NCBI GenBank assembly: GCA_036705565.1
Contig: JAUBUY010000020.1
Origin: Microcoleus sp036705565
GTDB taxonomy: Bacteria; Cyanobacteriota; Cyanobacteriia; Cyanobacteriales; Microcoleaceae
Strand: one strand, 5' to 3'
Length of the DNA stretch: 64,000 nucleotides
Position numbers and translations under genes: made by a program. Under the pieces are notes generated by a model. It was not told the DNA's origin, made no database searches, and saw only the letters and a list, made by a program, of their open reading frames with translations. This document shows positions 1 through 8,065 of this stretch, piece by piece. Positions within the stretch are counted from its first letter, which is position 1; each line of letters opens with the position of its first letter.

Positions 1-1116
1 CGTATCAAACAAGTGTTAGAAATCGCCGTCAGTCGATCGCAGCTTTTGCTCTTCACCGGCGGTCTGGGCCCCACACCAGACGACCTGACAGTGGAAACAA
101 TCGCCGATTTTTTTGGGGTTCCCTTAATAGAAAAGCCGGAAATTATCGCCGATATCGAATACAAATATGCCCAGCGGGGAGGCACCATGAGTCCCAGCAA
201 TCGCAAGCAAGCTTTAATTCCAGAAACTGCGGATATTCTGCCGAACCGCAGCGGTTCTGCACCGGGCATTATTTGGCAACCGGTTTCTGACGTGACAGTA
301 ATGACATTTCCCGGCGTACCGGCGGAAATGCACTTGATGTGGCAAGAAACCGCCGTTCCTTACCTGCAAAATAACGGCTGGTGCAGCGCCACTATTTACA
401 GCCGCACATTGAAATTTTGGGGGATTTCTGAGTCAGCATTGGCGGAAAAAGTAGATAGTTTTTTGAATTTAACTAATCCTACTGTGGCTCCCTACGCCAA
501 TCACGGCGAAGTCAAACTGCGGATTTCGGCCCGCGCAAACGAGAAAGTTGCTGCGAAAAACTTGATTGAGCCGATCGAACAACAATTGCGGCAAATTGCC
601 GGCTTAGACTGTTACGGTGCTGATAGCGATACCCTCGCTTCGACTGTGGGCCAATTGTTGCTGGATGCGGGGCAAACTCTCAGCGTGGCTGAATCCTGCA
701 CGGGAGGAGGATTGGGGGCGATGCTGACAGGTGTTCCCGGCAGTTCGAGCTACTTTTTAGGCGGGATTATTTCTTACGACAATCGGATTAAGGAAGGATT
801 ATTAGGTGTTAATCCCCAAGATTTAGCCGAATTGGGGGCAGTCAGCCACCAAGTGGCAAAACAAATGGCTGCGGGAGTTCGCGCCAGCCTCAATACCAAT
901 TGGGGGTTGAGCATTACAGGCATCGCCGGGCCAGGAGGCGGCACCGACGGTAAACCTGTCGGACTGGTTTATGTCGGTTTAGCGGGGCCCGACGGATCCG
1001 CAGAAAGTTTTGAATACCGTTTTGGCGATGCCAGAGGCCGCGAGTGGATTCGGAATTTGAGTAGCTGTACGGCGCTCGATCGACTCCGGCGTACATTATT
1101 GTTGGCAAAAGTGTAG
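1..1116 (+). CDS. cinA: CinA-family protein (competence/damage-inducible; nicotinamide-nucleotide amidase), 5' truncated by the window
   Basis: The reading frame is open from base 1 and no start lies inside the window, so the first 50 or so residues of the usual ~415 are missing. The GTG at 13 is internal. The N-terminal part is the MoaB/MogA-like fold (LLLFTGGLGPTPDDLT). The C-terminal part is the CinA amidase domain, with the conserved LSVAESCTGGGLGAMLTGVPGS segment read in two pieces and GLSITGIAGPGGG. In characterised relatives this domain deamidates nicotinamide mononucleotide in pyridine-nucleotide recycling. The last residues (CTALDRLRRTLL) match the usual family end. It is followed by about 300 bp without a clear gene. 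Confidence 0.93.
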   Translation, partial: RIKQVLEIAVSRSQLLLFTGGLGPTPDDLTVETIADFFGVPLIEKPEIIADIEYKYAQRGGTMSPSNRKQALIPETADILPNRSGSAPGIIWQPVSDVTVMTFPGVPAEMHLMWQETAVPYLQNNGWCSATIYSRTLKFWGISESALAEKVDSFLNLTNPTVAPYANHGEVKLRISARANEKVAAKNLIEPIEQQLRQIAGLDCYGADSDTLASTVGQLLLDAGQTLSVAESCTGGGLGAMLTGVPGSSSYFLGGIISYDNRIKEGLLGVNPQDLAELGAVSHQVAKQMAAGVRASLNTNWGLSITGIAGPGGGTDGKPVGLVYVGLAGPDGSAESFEYRFGDARGREWIRNLSSCTALDRLRRTLLLAKV

Positions 1117-1290
1117 AAAAAATCCTACGATTGGTCAATTGTCAACAGTCAACCGTAAGCTTAAGCTTTATTTAACACTCTCTACTCCGATATAATTCGG
1201 CAATTTTCCTTTTGCCTCTTGATTATCTGTAAAGATTCGTTATGATAATAAGATAGGACTGATTGGCCAAGATACTGAATCTCTCCATTG

Positions 1291-1360
1291 CTGAAAATAA
1301 CCAGCAAGCGAGAAAGCAAGTTTGACCTTTGGTTTCAAAGTCGTGCTTGCTTATTTTCAG
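1291..1360. other. Long imperfect inverted repeat between cinA and a small ORF
   Basis: CTGAAAATAA, then CCA, then GCAAGC at the left is matched by GCTTGC directly followed by TTATTTTCAG at the right, giving a 16-bp stem with a 3-nt bulge around a ~30-nt loop. The loop contains a smaller complementary pair (CTTTG/CAAAG). No T-run follows, so it is not a classical terminator. It lies about 55 bp before the small ORF at 1416 and could be a structured leader or a small RNA. No known RNA family was recognised. Confidence 0.45.
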
Positions 1361-1415
1361 ATATTTAGCCGTCGGTTTAGCAATCTAGACTATAAAAAAA
1401 GGAGCTATCCGTTCA

Positions 1416-1553
1416 ATGGAAGACATTGAAAAGGTGCTGGAACAAATTAAAGAATGGGTTCGCAAGCTGATAGAAGGATTGCTGAATCCTGAAGCTCAAC
1501 CGGAACTAGAACCGATTCGTATTCCTGTCAACCAACCGAGGAATCGCAGGTAG
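1416..1553 (+). CDS. Small acidic hypothetical protein, 45 aa
   Basis: ATG at 1416 is preceded by a good ribosome-binding site (AAAAGGAGC, ~1400-1407). The 45-residue product begins MEDIEKVLEQIKEWVRKLIE, an amphipathic helix, and ends in a proline-rich segment and a basic tip (NQPRNRR). There is no signal peptide or membrane segment. No family is recognised. Support comes from the ribosome-binding site, the sensible amphipathic pattern and its place between two genes on the same strand. Conservation upstream of aroQ in relatives would settle it. Confidence 0.5.
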   Translation: MEDIEKVLEQIKEWVRKLIEGLLNPEAQPELEPIRIPVNQPRNRR

Positions 1554-1665
1554 TCGGGACTGAATTAGAAGTTTGATGTTTAAGGTTTGACCTTTGAGGT
1601 GGTTGACTGGTTTTAAATACCATGTCAAAACTCTCTTAAATTTTGTTGCGCGGGAAATTTTAAAA

Positions 1666-2106
1666 TTGTTAAATATCCTGGTACTTCACGGCCCTAATCT
1701 GAATCTATTGGGTCAGCGAGAACCTGGAGTTTATGGTTCTGCGACTTTAAATGATATCAACAAGTTGCTAGAACGAGAAGCGCAAGCCCTCCAGGTGCAA
1801 GTCTCAATTCAGCAGTCGAATCATGAAGGGGTATTGGTGGATGCAATTCACTCGATGTTAGGGCAGCACCAAGGCTTATTGATTAATGCTGGAGCTTATA
1901 CTCATACGAGTGTGGCAATTAGAGACGCGATCGCCGCGGTGAATATCCCGGCGGTAGAAGTTCATCTGAGCAATATTTACCGGCGGGAAGCTTTTCGGCA
2001 CCACTCCTTTATCGCAGCGGTGGCGATCGGACAAATCAGCGGTTTTGGCCCAGAAAGTTATCGGCTGGGGCTGCAAGCTCTAGTTAGTTACCTGATTAAA
2101 AATTAA
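1666..2106 (+). CDS. aroQ: 3-dehydroquinate dehydratase, type II
   Basis: Catalyses dehydration of 3-dehydroquinate to 3-dehydroshikimate in the shikimate pathway, in the cytosol, as a dodecamer in known relatives. The start is set at TTG 1666, giving 146 aa beginning LLNILVLHGPNLNLLG, because family members start just before ILVLHGPNLN; the frame is open further upstream without family similarity. Visible motifs are GPNLNLLGQREPGVYG with the catalytic Tyr, INAGAYTHTSVAIRDA, and VEVHLSNIYRRE with the catalytic His and a substrate-binding Arg. The start has no strong ribosome-binding site. A TTG start is inferred; an upstream TTG at 1594 would add 24 unconserved residues. Confidence 0.93.
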   Translation: MLNILVLHGPNLNLLGQREPGVYGSATLNDINKLLEREAQALQVQVSIQQSNHEGVLVDAIHSMLGQHQGLLINAGAYTHTSVAIRDAIAAVNIPAVEVHLSNIYRREAFRHHSFIAAVAIGQISGFGPESYRLGLQALVSYLIKN

Positions 2107-2230
2107 AAAATTACCGATGGTAGCGATCGGATGAGGGCAGGTTTTAGATGGAAAACCAGCCCTTATATGTTTGGGTTGAATTCAAATTAATCACAAGAGT
2201 TAGGCAAAGAAGCAAACCAGGAAGAACTCT

Positions 2231-2259
2231 AAATTACCAATTACCAATTACCAATTACC
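2231..2259. repeat. Heptanucleotide STRR (AATTACC)n at the left edge of the IS
   Basis: About four tandem copies of a 7-bp unit lie directly upstream of the TnpB element. The last copy supplies the TTAC tetranucleotide that abuts the element's left end, so the repeat may have served as the insertion target. Confidence 0.7.
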
Positions 2260-2342
2260 AAAGAACGGGGTTTAAAGCCCCGTCCTTATAGGACGGTTTT
2301 AATTTCTTAATTGTCCTAATTTTCTCAGATGTTGTGGTATAG

Positions 2343-2348
2343 TATAAT
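2343..2348 (+). promoter_or_regulatory. Putative -10 box of tnpB
   Basis: A perfect TATAAT lies 24 bp before the tnpB ATG, inside the element, followed by the purine-rich ribosome-binding site AGGAGAGAG. This placement suggests the element carries its own weak promoter. Confidence 0.5.
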
Positions 2349-2372
2349 AAGAATAACACAGGAGAGAGAGGC

Positions 2373-3482
2373 ATGAAAGCGCGGTATCGATACAGATTAT
2401 CTCCTAGTACGGAACAAAAAATTAGCTTAGCTAAATTGTTTGGTTGTACTAGAGTAGTCTGGAATGATGCCCTAAGAATTTGCAAAAACTCTGCCAAAAA
2501 ACCTAGCTGTGCAGACCTGCAAAAAATTGTAATAACTCAGGCAAAAAAGACTGAGGAGAGAGCATGGTTGGGAGAAGTGTCGGCGATTTGCCTCCAACAA
2601 TCTGTCTCTGATTTGGAAACAGCTTTTAAGAATTTCTTGGATTCTTGTAAAGGAAAACGTAACGGAAAAAAAGTCGGCTATCCAAAGTTCAAAAAAAAGA
2701 CAAACAGCCAATCCGCCAAACTAACCAAAAACGGTTTTTCGTTGAGGGATGATTATGTTTACCTTGCAAAGATTGGCAGAGTTAAGCTGATTTGGTCTAG
2801 GGAATTGCCAGACCATCCAAGCTCTTTAACTATAATCAAGGATTGTGCAGATCGGTATTTCATCAGCTTTGTAGTAGAGGATGATCCCGAAGAAGTCGAA
2901 GCTAAGAACCACAGCGTCGGCATTGATTTGGGCATTAAAACCTTCGCTGTAATGAGTGACGGGACTAAAGCTGTAAGCCCTGACTACAAAGTGTTAGATC
3001 GCAAAATTCGCAGATTACAGCGTAAACTTTCCCGTCAAAAACTCGACTCTAAACGGCGGAATAAAACCCGACTGCAAATAGCTAGACTGCACAACCGAAT
3101 TGCTGACACTAGAAAAGATTTTTTGCACAAACTATCAACTAACTTGGCTAAGGATAATCAACTTGTCATTTTAGAAGATTTGAATGTAGCAGGAATGGTA
3201 AAAAATAGGAAGCTATCAAGGGCAATTAGTCAGCAAGGTTGGGGTGAGTTTAGGGCTTTGTGCGATGGAAAATGTGGGAAGTATGGCAGAGAGTTCAAAG
3301 TAATTAGTCGCTGGGAACCTACCAGCCAAGTTTGCTCAGATTGCGGGTTTAAGTGGGGGAAAATAGACCTCTCTGTGCGTTATATACTCTGCCTCAATTG
3401 CGGTACTAACCAAGACAGAGATGAGAACGCCGCCAAAAATATAAATAAAGTCGGGATAGGGCATTGCCACGACTCTAAATGA
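2373..3482 (+). CDS. tnpB: RNA-guided endonuclease TnpB (IS605 OrfB family)
   Basis: 369 aa, a full-length TnpB. The N-terminal helix-turn-helix (OrfB_HTH) region begins KARYRYRLSPSTEQ. The RuvC-like nuclease triad appears complete: D185 in GIDLGIKTF, E268 in ILEDLNVAG and the Asp of DRDENAAKNI (D348/D350). The C-terminal zinc ribbon has two CxxC pairs (CSDC, CLNC). In studied relatives TnpB uses a right-end-derived omega RNA to cut DNA next to the element's target motif and so promotes its persistence. The expected omega RNA would span the 3' end of this gene and the right end to 3570. The frame shows no damage, so the protein is probably functional. Confidence 0.93.
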   Translation: MKARYRYRLSPSTEQKISLAKLFGCTRVVWNDALRICKNSAKKPSCADLQKIVITQAKKTEERAWLGEVSAICLQQSVSDLETAFKNFLDSCKGKRNGKKVGYPKFKKKTNSQSAKLTKNGFSLRDDYVYLAKIGRVKLIWSRELPDHPSSLTIIKDCADRYFISFVVEDDPEEVEAKNHSVGIDLGIKTFAVMSDGTKAVSPDYKVLDRKIRRLQRKLSRQKLDSKRRNKTRLQIARLHNRIADTRKDFLHKLSTNLAKDNQLVILEDLNVAGMVKNRKLSRAISQQGWGEFRALCDGKCGKYGREFKVISRWEPTSQVCSDCGFKWGKIDLSVRYILCLNCGTNQDRDENAAKNINKVGIGHCHDSK

Positions 3483-3570
3483 ACATGGAGACGCTCGTAA
3501 AACTACTTCGGTAGTATCGGTCAATGAAGTGTTAAGAATCCCCGCGCTTTTAAGCCGGGGAGTATGTCAA
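3400..3570 (+). ncRNA. Predicted omega RNA (reRNA) scaffold of the TnpB element
   Basis: In IS605-type elements the guide RNA is transcribed through the tnpB 3' end and stops beyond the right end. Here the last ~60 bp (GGTCAATGAAGTGTTAAG, then the CCCCG/CGGGG hairpin) match the corresponding part of the element at 12138-12547, so the segment is conserved beyond coding need. The guide would be the flank after 3570 (TAACAACTTGAG...). The 5' boundary is an estimate. Confidence 0.5.
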
Positions 3571-3592
3571 TAACAACTTGAGTTAAATTCAA

Positions 3593-4741
3593 ATGCGGCA
3601 TTCCCTGTTGAGCAAGTTTCAAGGAACCATCCTGGGGGCAGTTTTAGGAGACTCTCTAGGCCTGCAATACCAGAGGCAACTCGTCGGTATTCCCCCCCAA
3701 ACAGAAGACTTGCAGCCGATTTTACAACTGACGAAACACCAACAATTGACCGTAAGTGGCGCAACATTGGCGTTGAATTCTGTCAACAGTAAAATCCCAA
3801 GTGGCAAAGACTCATCCGCATCCGGGACACTTGCGGTAGCGTGTGCTCAAAGTTTAATTCGGTGTAGGGGTTTAAATTTAAAAGATTGGCGCGATACTTG
3901 GGAAGCATTTGCCAAGTCGGAAATCTACCATCCCCGCAACAGTGAGTTTCCAACCTTACTTAACCCTGGTGAAGCTGCCCTTGCTGCGCTGCCATCGGCG
4001 ATGTTTTTTCACGAAAATAAAGCCAAATTGCGAGAAAAAATCATGCTGGCGATAGAGGTTTGGCACAACGAAAACCCGCCAGAATGGGAAACAGCAATTT
4101 TAGCAGTAGCATATACGATCGCCCGCTCTCTCAAAGAAAGACTTGACCCCGCGACGGCGATCGAGCAAACACTTGCCTACCTGAAAACAGAGAATGCCTT
4201 AACAGAGCTGCTGCTGCAAGTGCAAATACTACTAGAAAAGGGAGCCGATTTAGAAACAGCCGCCACTTATCTGTGCAAAAGCGCCACAGCTTTGCGAGAA
4301 AGACAGGGCGAAGGTGAAAAAAAATTACAAACCGAGTCAATTGTCAACCCAGGAAATTTCATTCCCATTGCCTTAGCTTTCTACTGCTTTTTGAACACCC
4401 CAGAAGACTTGCGCTTGTCAGTGGTGCGTGCTGCCCGCTGTGGTATAGCCGGACAAATAACCTGCGCTTTGACGGGAGCTTTGTCTGGAGCGTATAACGG
4501 CGTTGCTGCGATTCCTGTAGAATGGCGACAGGTATCTTCGGCTCAGGTTAATTCGCAGCAGCTAGCCGAGGGCCGAGAACCTTTGCTCTGGGGAACTGGC
4601 AGCGATGTAAAAATTGTAGAGTTAGCAAATAACCTGTTTGCTGTTTGGGCAGGCGTTTACAGGCCCGATGCCGGAGTCGATTCTGCTGTGCTAGCCCGAT
4701 CGGTGGCTGCACCTTATGTCATTAGACCTCGTAAAATATAA
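3593..4741 (+). CDS. ADP-ribosylglycohydrolase (DraG)-like protein with a degenerate metal site
   Basis: 382 aa. The N-terminal GTILGAVLGDSLGLQY and the C-terminal TGALSGAYNG match the ADP-ribosylglycohydrolase fold, whose active members remove ADP-ribose from proteins using two Mg2+ ions. The metal-ligand motifs are altered: where active enzymes have T(D)DT, this protein has SASGTLAVA (about residues 76-84), and where they have GGDTDT it has RCGIAGQIT just before the second glycine-rich helix. The one Asp in GDS remains. It is therefore probably a non-catalytic or altered-function member. The ribosome-binding site is weak. The TnpB element ends 22 bp upstream, so the original promoter may have been displaced. 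Confidence 0.75.
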   Translation: MRHSLLSKFQGTILGAVLGDSLGLQYQRQLVGIPPQTEDLQPILQLTKHQQLTVSGATLALNSVNSKIPSGKDSSASGTLAVACAQSLIRCRGLNLKDWRDTWEAFAKSEIYHPRNSEFPTLLNPGEAALAALPSAMFFHENKAKLREKIMLAIEVWHNENPPEWETAILAVAYTIARSLKERLDPATAIEQTLAYLKTENALTELLLQVQILLEKGADLETAATYLCKSATALRERQGEGEKKLQTESIVNPGNFIPIALAFYCFLNTPEDLRLSVVRAARCGIAGQITCALTGALSGAYNGVAAIPVEWRQVSSAQVNSQQLAEGREPLLWGTGSDVKIVELANNLFAVWAGVYRPDAGVDSAVLARSVAAPYVIRPRKI

Positions 4742-4970
4742 AGGTTAAAGCTTTTAACAGTAAGGGGAAACCAGCAACTAACAAGTCAAAAGCCAAAGTG
4801 GAAGGAGAGCGCCAATTAAAGATTAAAAAGTGAAAAATTAAATCGGACGCGCCTGCCCCACAAAACCGGGTTTCAACGAGAATATGGGTAGTTCGGATAA
4901 AATCAATCAAGATGCATAGTCAGAAATTCTGACAAAGCTGCTGGATAACAGTGATATATCTTCGACACAA

Positions 4971-7523
4971 ATGAATACGCTCTCCTCATTGATGCGACAG
5001 ATTGAGCAGCTAGGGGCTGCGCGCTCACTGCGCCAACACATTGCTAAAGTGCAAAATGGCAGCAAAGCAGATACCTCACGCGCTGGCGGGCCTCTCCTGA
5101 GCCGTTTGTCGCGCCAGAAATGGCTTCTTCCCGAGACTTTTACTACTAAATTTACAAGTAAAACCTCCAAATCAAGCCTCAAAAATCAAGCTCGTTCCCC
5201 TATGTTGGCGCTGATAGCGGTAGTTTCCCTAAGCAGCACTCTGGGCCACCGCTTCTACAACCAGCCGAAACTGGATGTGGGGACGAAAGCTCCTCAGACG
5301 ATTAAGGCTCCTGCTACTGCTAGCGTCCCGGATTACAAAACTACTGAAGAACAGCGGAAAGCAGCGCGGATAGGGGCTGTAGCTATATTAATGCTGGATT
5401 CGGCGGTCGATCGACAAATTTATCAAGAATTGCAACAATTTTTGCAGCATGGGAGCGATCTACGGGAGGCGGTAGGCCCGTTTCCGTTTGCGAGTACCTC
5501 GGCCCTCTCACTTGCTGTTCAGGTTTACTTGCGGAGCTGTCCTGAGTGGGAGTGGCGCTGGATTTTGGCGCAAGCGGGTGACAAAAGTGCAACTTCCGAG
5601 CGATTGAGTTTGGATTCCCCGGCAATTGCTGCGGCAACAGATAACAAGTCTCAGCAAGATGCTATCGCTCAACTGCAAGCTTACAGCCGATCGGTCAGGG
5701 CAGCAGAATTTCAAAGCCTGACAGACAGTATTTCCTCTGCTCGCGAGCGCTATCTCAATGCTGTGGAGGCGCTGGGAAAACCGTCGGTTTTGGGGCTGCC
5801 CCAGATTTACGATACTTCGCTGTTTGATTTGTCCGAAGCAGCTTGGCAGAAAACCCAAACCGGTATGAGTCGGGCGGCAAAAAGAATGGTGGCTCAAGGT
5901 ATCCCGCAGGGGTTGCCCAAAGAGATTTTACAAGAAGCCGTGAACCTGCAAGTGGCTGATGAAGTGCCGTTAGAGTCCCAAGGTTTGGCGGTGGAGGGTT
6001 TAACAGCGATTTTGCAGCCAAATCTGGTGAGAGATCGGGAGGAAACCAAACAGCTAGCTGAATTAGCGGCGCAAAAGGTGAAACCGGTGATGATCGCAGT
6101 AGATCGGGGCGAGATAATTGTTGCACAAGGACAAGAGATATCGCAGCAAGATTTCGTGTTGCTGGACTATTTTGGTTTGAGCCGACGGGGGGTGAATTGG
6201 CTGGGGCTGACGGGTTTTGTTTGTTTAGTCGCGGGGGCAATTGCGATCGTACTGCTGGTGGAAAGGCACTACCGCTTGCGCCGCAGAGATCATTTGCTAT
6301 TGCTGCTGCTGACTTTGAGCGCGCCAGTGCTGGTGAGTTTGGGGCTGCCTTGGACGAGTTTGCCCGCGATCGGGATTTTAGCGGGCGGCTTCTACGGTTC
6401 GGCGGTGGGAGTCACTGTGGTGGGGCTGCTGTCGGCGCTGCTGCCCATTGGCTTAAATGTGGACTTGATTCATTTGGTGGCTAGCGGGGCGGGCGGATTG
6501 CTGGGCGCTTTTATGGCCGGGCGGCTGCGATCGCGCGAGGAATTGGCTCTTTTGGGCGTAGCTGTCGGCTTGGCTCAGGGCAGCGTTTATCTGGTGGGGA
6601 CTTTGATTGCCAGCGCGGCTGCCGGTGCAATTTGGTACGTCGTACTCGGTACGGTGGGCGCGCAAAGTTTGGCCGGTTTGGCTTGGAGCGTTGTGGCGAT
6701 CGGCATCAGCCCTTATTTGGAACACGTTTTTGACTTGATTACGCCGATCCGGCTGGCGGAACTTGCCAATCCCAACCGCCCGCTGTTGAAGAGGTTGGCT
6801 GCCGAGGCTCCTGGGACTTTTCAGCACACGCTGTTTGTGGCGAGTTTGGCAGAGGCTGCGGCCCGAGAACTCGGCTGCAATGTTGAGCTGGTTAGGACTG
6901 GGACATTATACCACGATATTGGAAAAATGCACGACCCGCTGGGATTTTGTGAAAATCAAATGGGCGGGGCCAACAAGCACGATGAAATTAATGACCCTTG
7001 GGCGAGCGCGGAGATTATTAAAAAGCACGTTACCGAGGGTTTGGTGATGGCGCGAAAGCATCGATTGCCGAAGGCAATTCAGGCGTTTATTCCCGAACAC
7101 CAAGGTAAAATGTTAATTGCTTACTTCTACCACCAGGCGCAGCAAATTGCTGCCAAAGAAATAGAAGATTTAAAGCTTGTTTTGCCAGATGCGGATAATT
7201 CAAAGTTAACAATCGCAAGTCGCCAAGTGAGGGAGGAGGATTTTCGCTACGATGGGCCGATTCCGCAGTCGCGGGAAACCGGGATTTTGATGCTGGCGGA
7301 TTCTTGCGAGGCTGCTTTGCGATCGCTCAAGGATGCTACTCATGAAGAGGCTTTGAATATGGTTAATAAGATTTTGAGGGCTCGCTGGCAGGATAATCAG
7401 TTGATTGATTCGGATTTAACGCGGGAGGATATGTCTCTAATTGCGGAGATTTTTGTGCGAGTTTGGGAACAGTTCAATCACAAGCGGATTGCTTACCCTA
7501 GTGCAGTTTTTACTCCCAGGTAG
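4971..7523 (+). CDS. 7TM-HD family membrane phosphohydrolase (PgpH-like, HDIG domain)
   Basis: 850 aa. Order: a cytosolic N-tail, one membrane helix near 75-95, a large extracytoplasmic 7TMR-HDED-type domain (~100-400), a cluster of about seven membrane helices (~405-590) and a cytosolic HD domain (~610-800). The HD signature is intact: PGTFQHTLFVASLAEAAARE, YHDIGK with H648-D649, NKHDEINDPWASAEIIKKHV and PEHQG. PgpH-type relatives hydrolyse cyclic di-AMP, so a role in c-di-AMP turnover is likely by family, although not proved for this protein. The ATG at 4971 lacks a clear ribosome-binding site; a shorter N-terminus is possible. Confidence 0.88.
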   Translation: MNTLSSLMRQIEQLGAARSLRQHIAKVQNGSKADTSRAGGPLLSRLSRQKWLLPETFTTKFTSKTSKSSLKNQARSPMLALIAVVSLSSTLGHRFYNQPKLDVGTKAPQTIKAPATASVPDYKTTEEQRKAARIGAVAILMLDSAVDRQIYQELQQFLQHGSDLREAVGPFPFASTSALSLAVQVYLRSCPEWEWRWILAQAGDKSATSERLSLDSPAIAAATDNKSQQDAIAQLQAYSRSVRAAEFQSLTDSISSARERYLNAVEALGKPSVLGLPQIYDTSLFDLSEAAWQKTQTGMSRAAKRMVAQGIPQGLPKEILQEAVNLQVADEVPLESQGLAVEGLTAILQPNLVRDREETKQLAELAAQKVKPVMIAVDRGEIIVAQGQEISQQDFVLLDYFGLSRRGVNWLGLTGFVCLVAGAIAIVLLVERHYRLRRRDHLLLLLLTLSAPVLVSLGLPWTSLPAIGILAGGFYGSAVGVTVVGLLSALLPIGLNVDLIHLVASGAGGLLGAFMAGRLRSREELALLGVAVGLAQGSVYLVGTLIASAAAGAIWYVVLGTVGAQSLAGLAWSVVAIGISPYLEHVFDLITPIRLAELANPNRPLLKRLAAEAPGTFQHTLFVASLAEAAARELGCNVELVRTGTLYHDIGKMHDPLGFCENQMGGANKHDEINDPWASAEIIKKHVTEGLVMARKHRLPKAIQAFIPEHQGKMLIAYFYHQAQQIAAKEIEDLKLVLPDADNSKLTIASRQVREEDFRYDGPIPQSRETGILMLADSCEAALRSLKDATHEEALNMVNKILRARWQDNQLIDSDLTREDMSLIAEIFVRVWEQFNHKRIAYPSAVFTPR

Positions 7524-7652
7524 GCGAAAATTTTTAGTTAGGAAAAATCAGTTCGCATTTCAGTTGTGAATGAGATTTTATTGCGGTTTGCGGGGCAAAT
7601 CGCCATGCACTTCAGGATTGTCGCTGACAATTACCATAGTTTGTTTGATTCC

Positions 7653-7799
7653 TCAAAATTCCGAAGAGTCGATATCTCTTTCGCCGGCTAGGTGCGATCG
7701 CAATTTTTGCCAGTCTTCGGCATCGATCGCATTTGCAAAAGCGATGATAGTATCTACAACCCCAGCGTAGTAAACAATCCAGCAGATTGCTGGCTGTTC
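7653..7799 (-). pseudogene. Possible remnant of a SnoaL/NTF2-like protein
   Basis: A 48-codon open stretch on the minus strand reads VVDTIIAFANAIDAEDWQKL, then RSHLAGERDIDSSEF, before a TGA; an in-frame TAG lies just upstream. The pattern 'T.IAFANAIDAEDW..LRS.LA.E.DID' resembles the first helix and turn of small SnoaL-like proteins, and a few further codons after the stop keep a plausible continuation. It has no start and is too short to be functional. The family assignment is tentative. Confidence 0.3.
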
Positions 7800-7860
7800 C
7801 TACATCACAAATACAGCATATTCCATGTATATGTGGTACACACAAGAAGAGAGACGCGAG

Positions 7861-7923
7861 TAAGGTGCGGATACACCCGTCAATCTGCAATCTTTATCAA
7901 ATATGAAGCAGATCCGCACCCTA
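7861..7923. repeat. Dispersed 'TAAGGTGCG...CGCACCCTA' inverted repeat
   Basis: TAAGGTGCGGAT at the left pairs with ATCCGCACCCTA at the right around ~40 bp. The same arms, with different loops, occur at 20041-20103 and 63026-63050. This is a dispersed palindromic repeat family between genes. The rest of the 7524-8065 gap holds nothing else clear. Confidence 0.7.
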
Positions 7924-8065
7924 CGGACTAACACCACATAATATAGCCGATCGTGTACTTCATGAACCACCGAATATGCGGTAATTTTTGTGAGTTGTGA
8001 GTTCAAAAGATTTTAATTTTCAACCGCAAATGAACGCGGATAAATGCCGATTGTTTATCTTGATT

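Larger units (their letters stand above)
2259..3570 (+). mobile_element. IS200/IS605-superfamily element encoding only TnpB (IS1341-like), ~1.31 kb
   Basis: The left end carries a hairpin (ACGGGG...CCCCGT around 2266-2284) and then GTCCTTATAGGAC. The right end carries CCCCG...CGGGG (3540-3560) and terminates AGTATGTCAA. There are no terminal inverted repeats and no target duplication, as expected for this superfamily. The boundaries were set by comparing both ends with the related element at 12138-12547, which has the same end structures. The left flank ends TTAC and the right end is 22 bp from the next gene's ATG. No tnpA is present, so movement would need a transposase in trans. Confidence 0.85.

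Noticed and set aside
6453..6827. 124-codon ORF antisense to the 7TM-HD gene
   Set aside because: It lies wholly inside a confident coding sequence and has low-complexity composition.
7570..7770. 66-codon plus-strand ORF
   Set aside because: No ribosome-binding site; the opposite strand carries the more protein-like SnoaL-type remnant.
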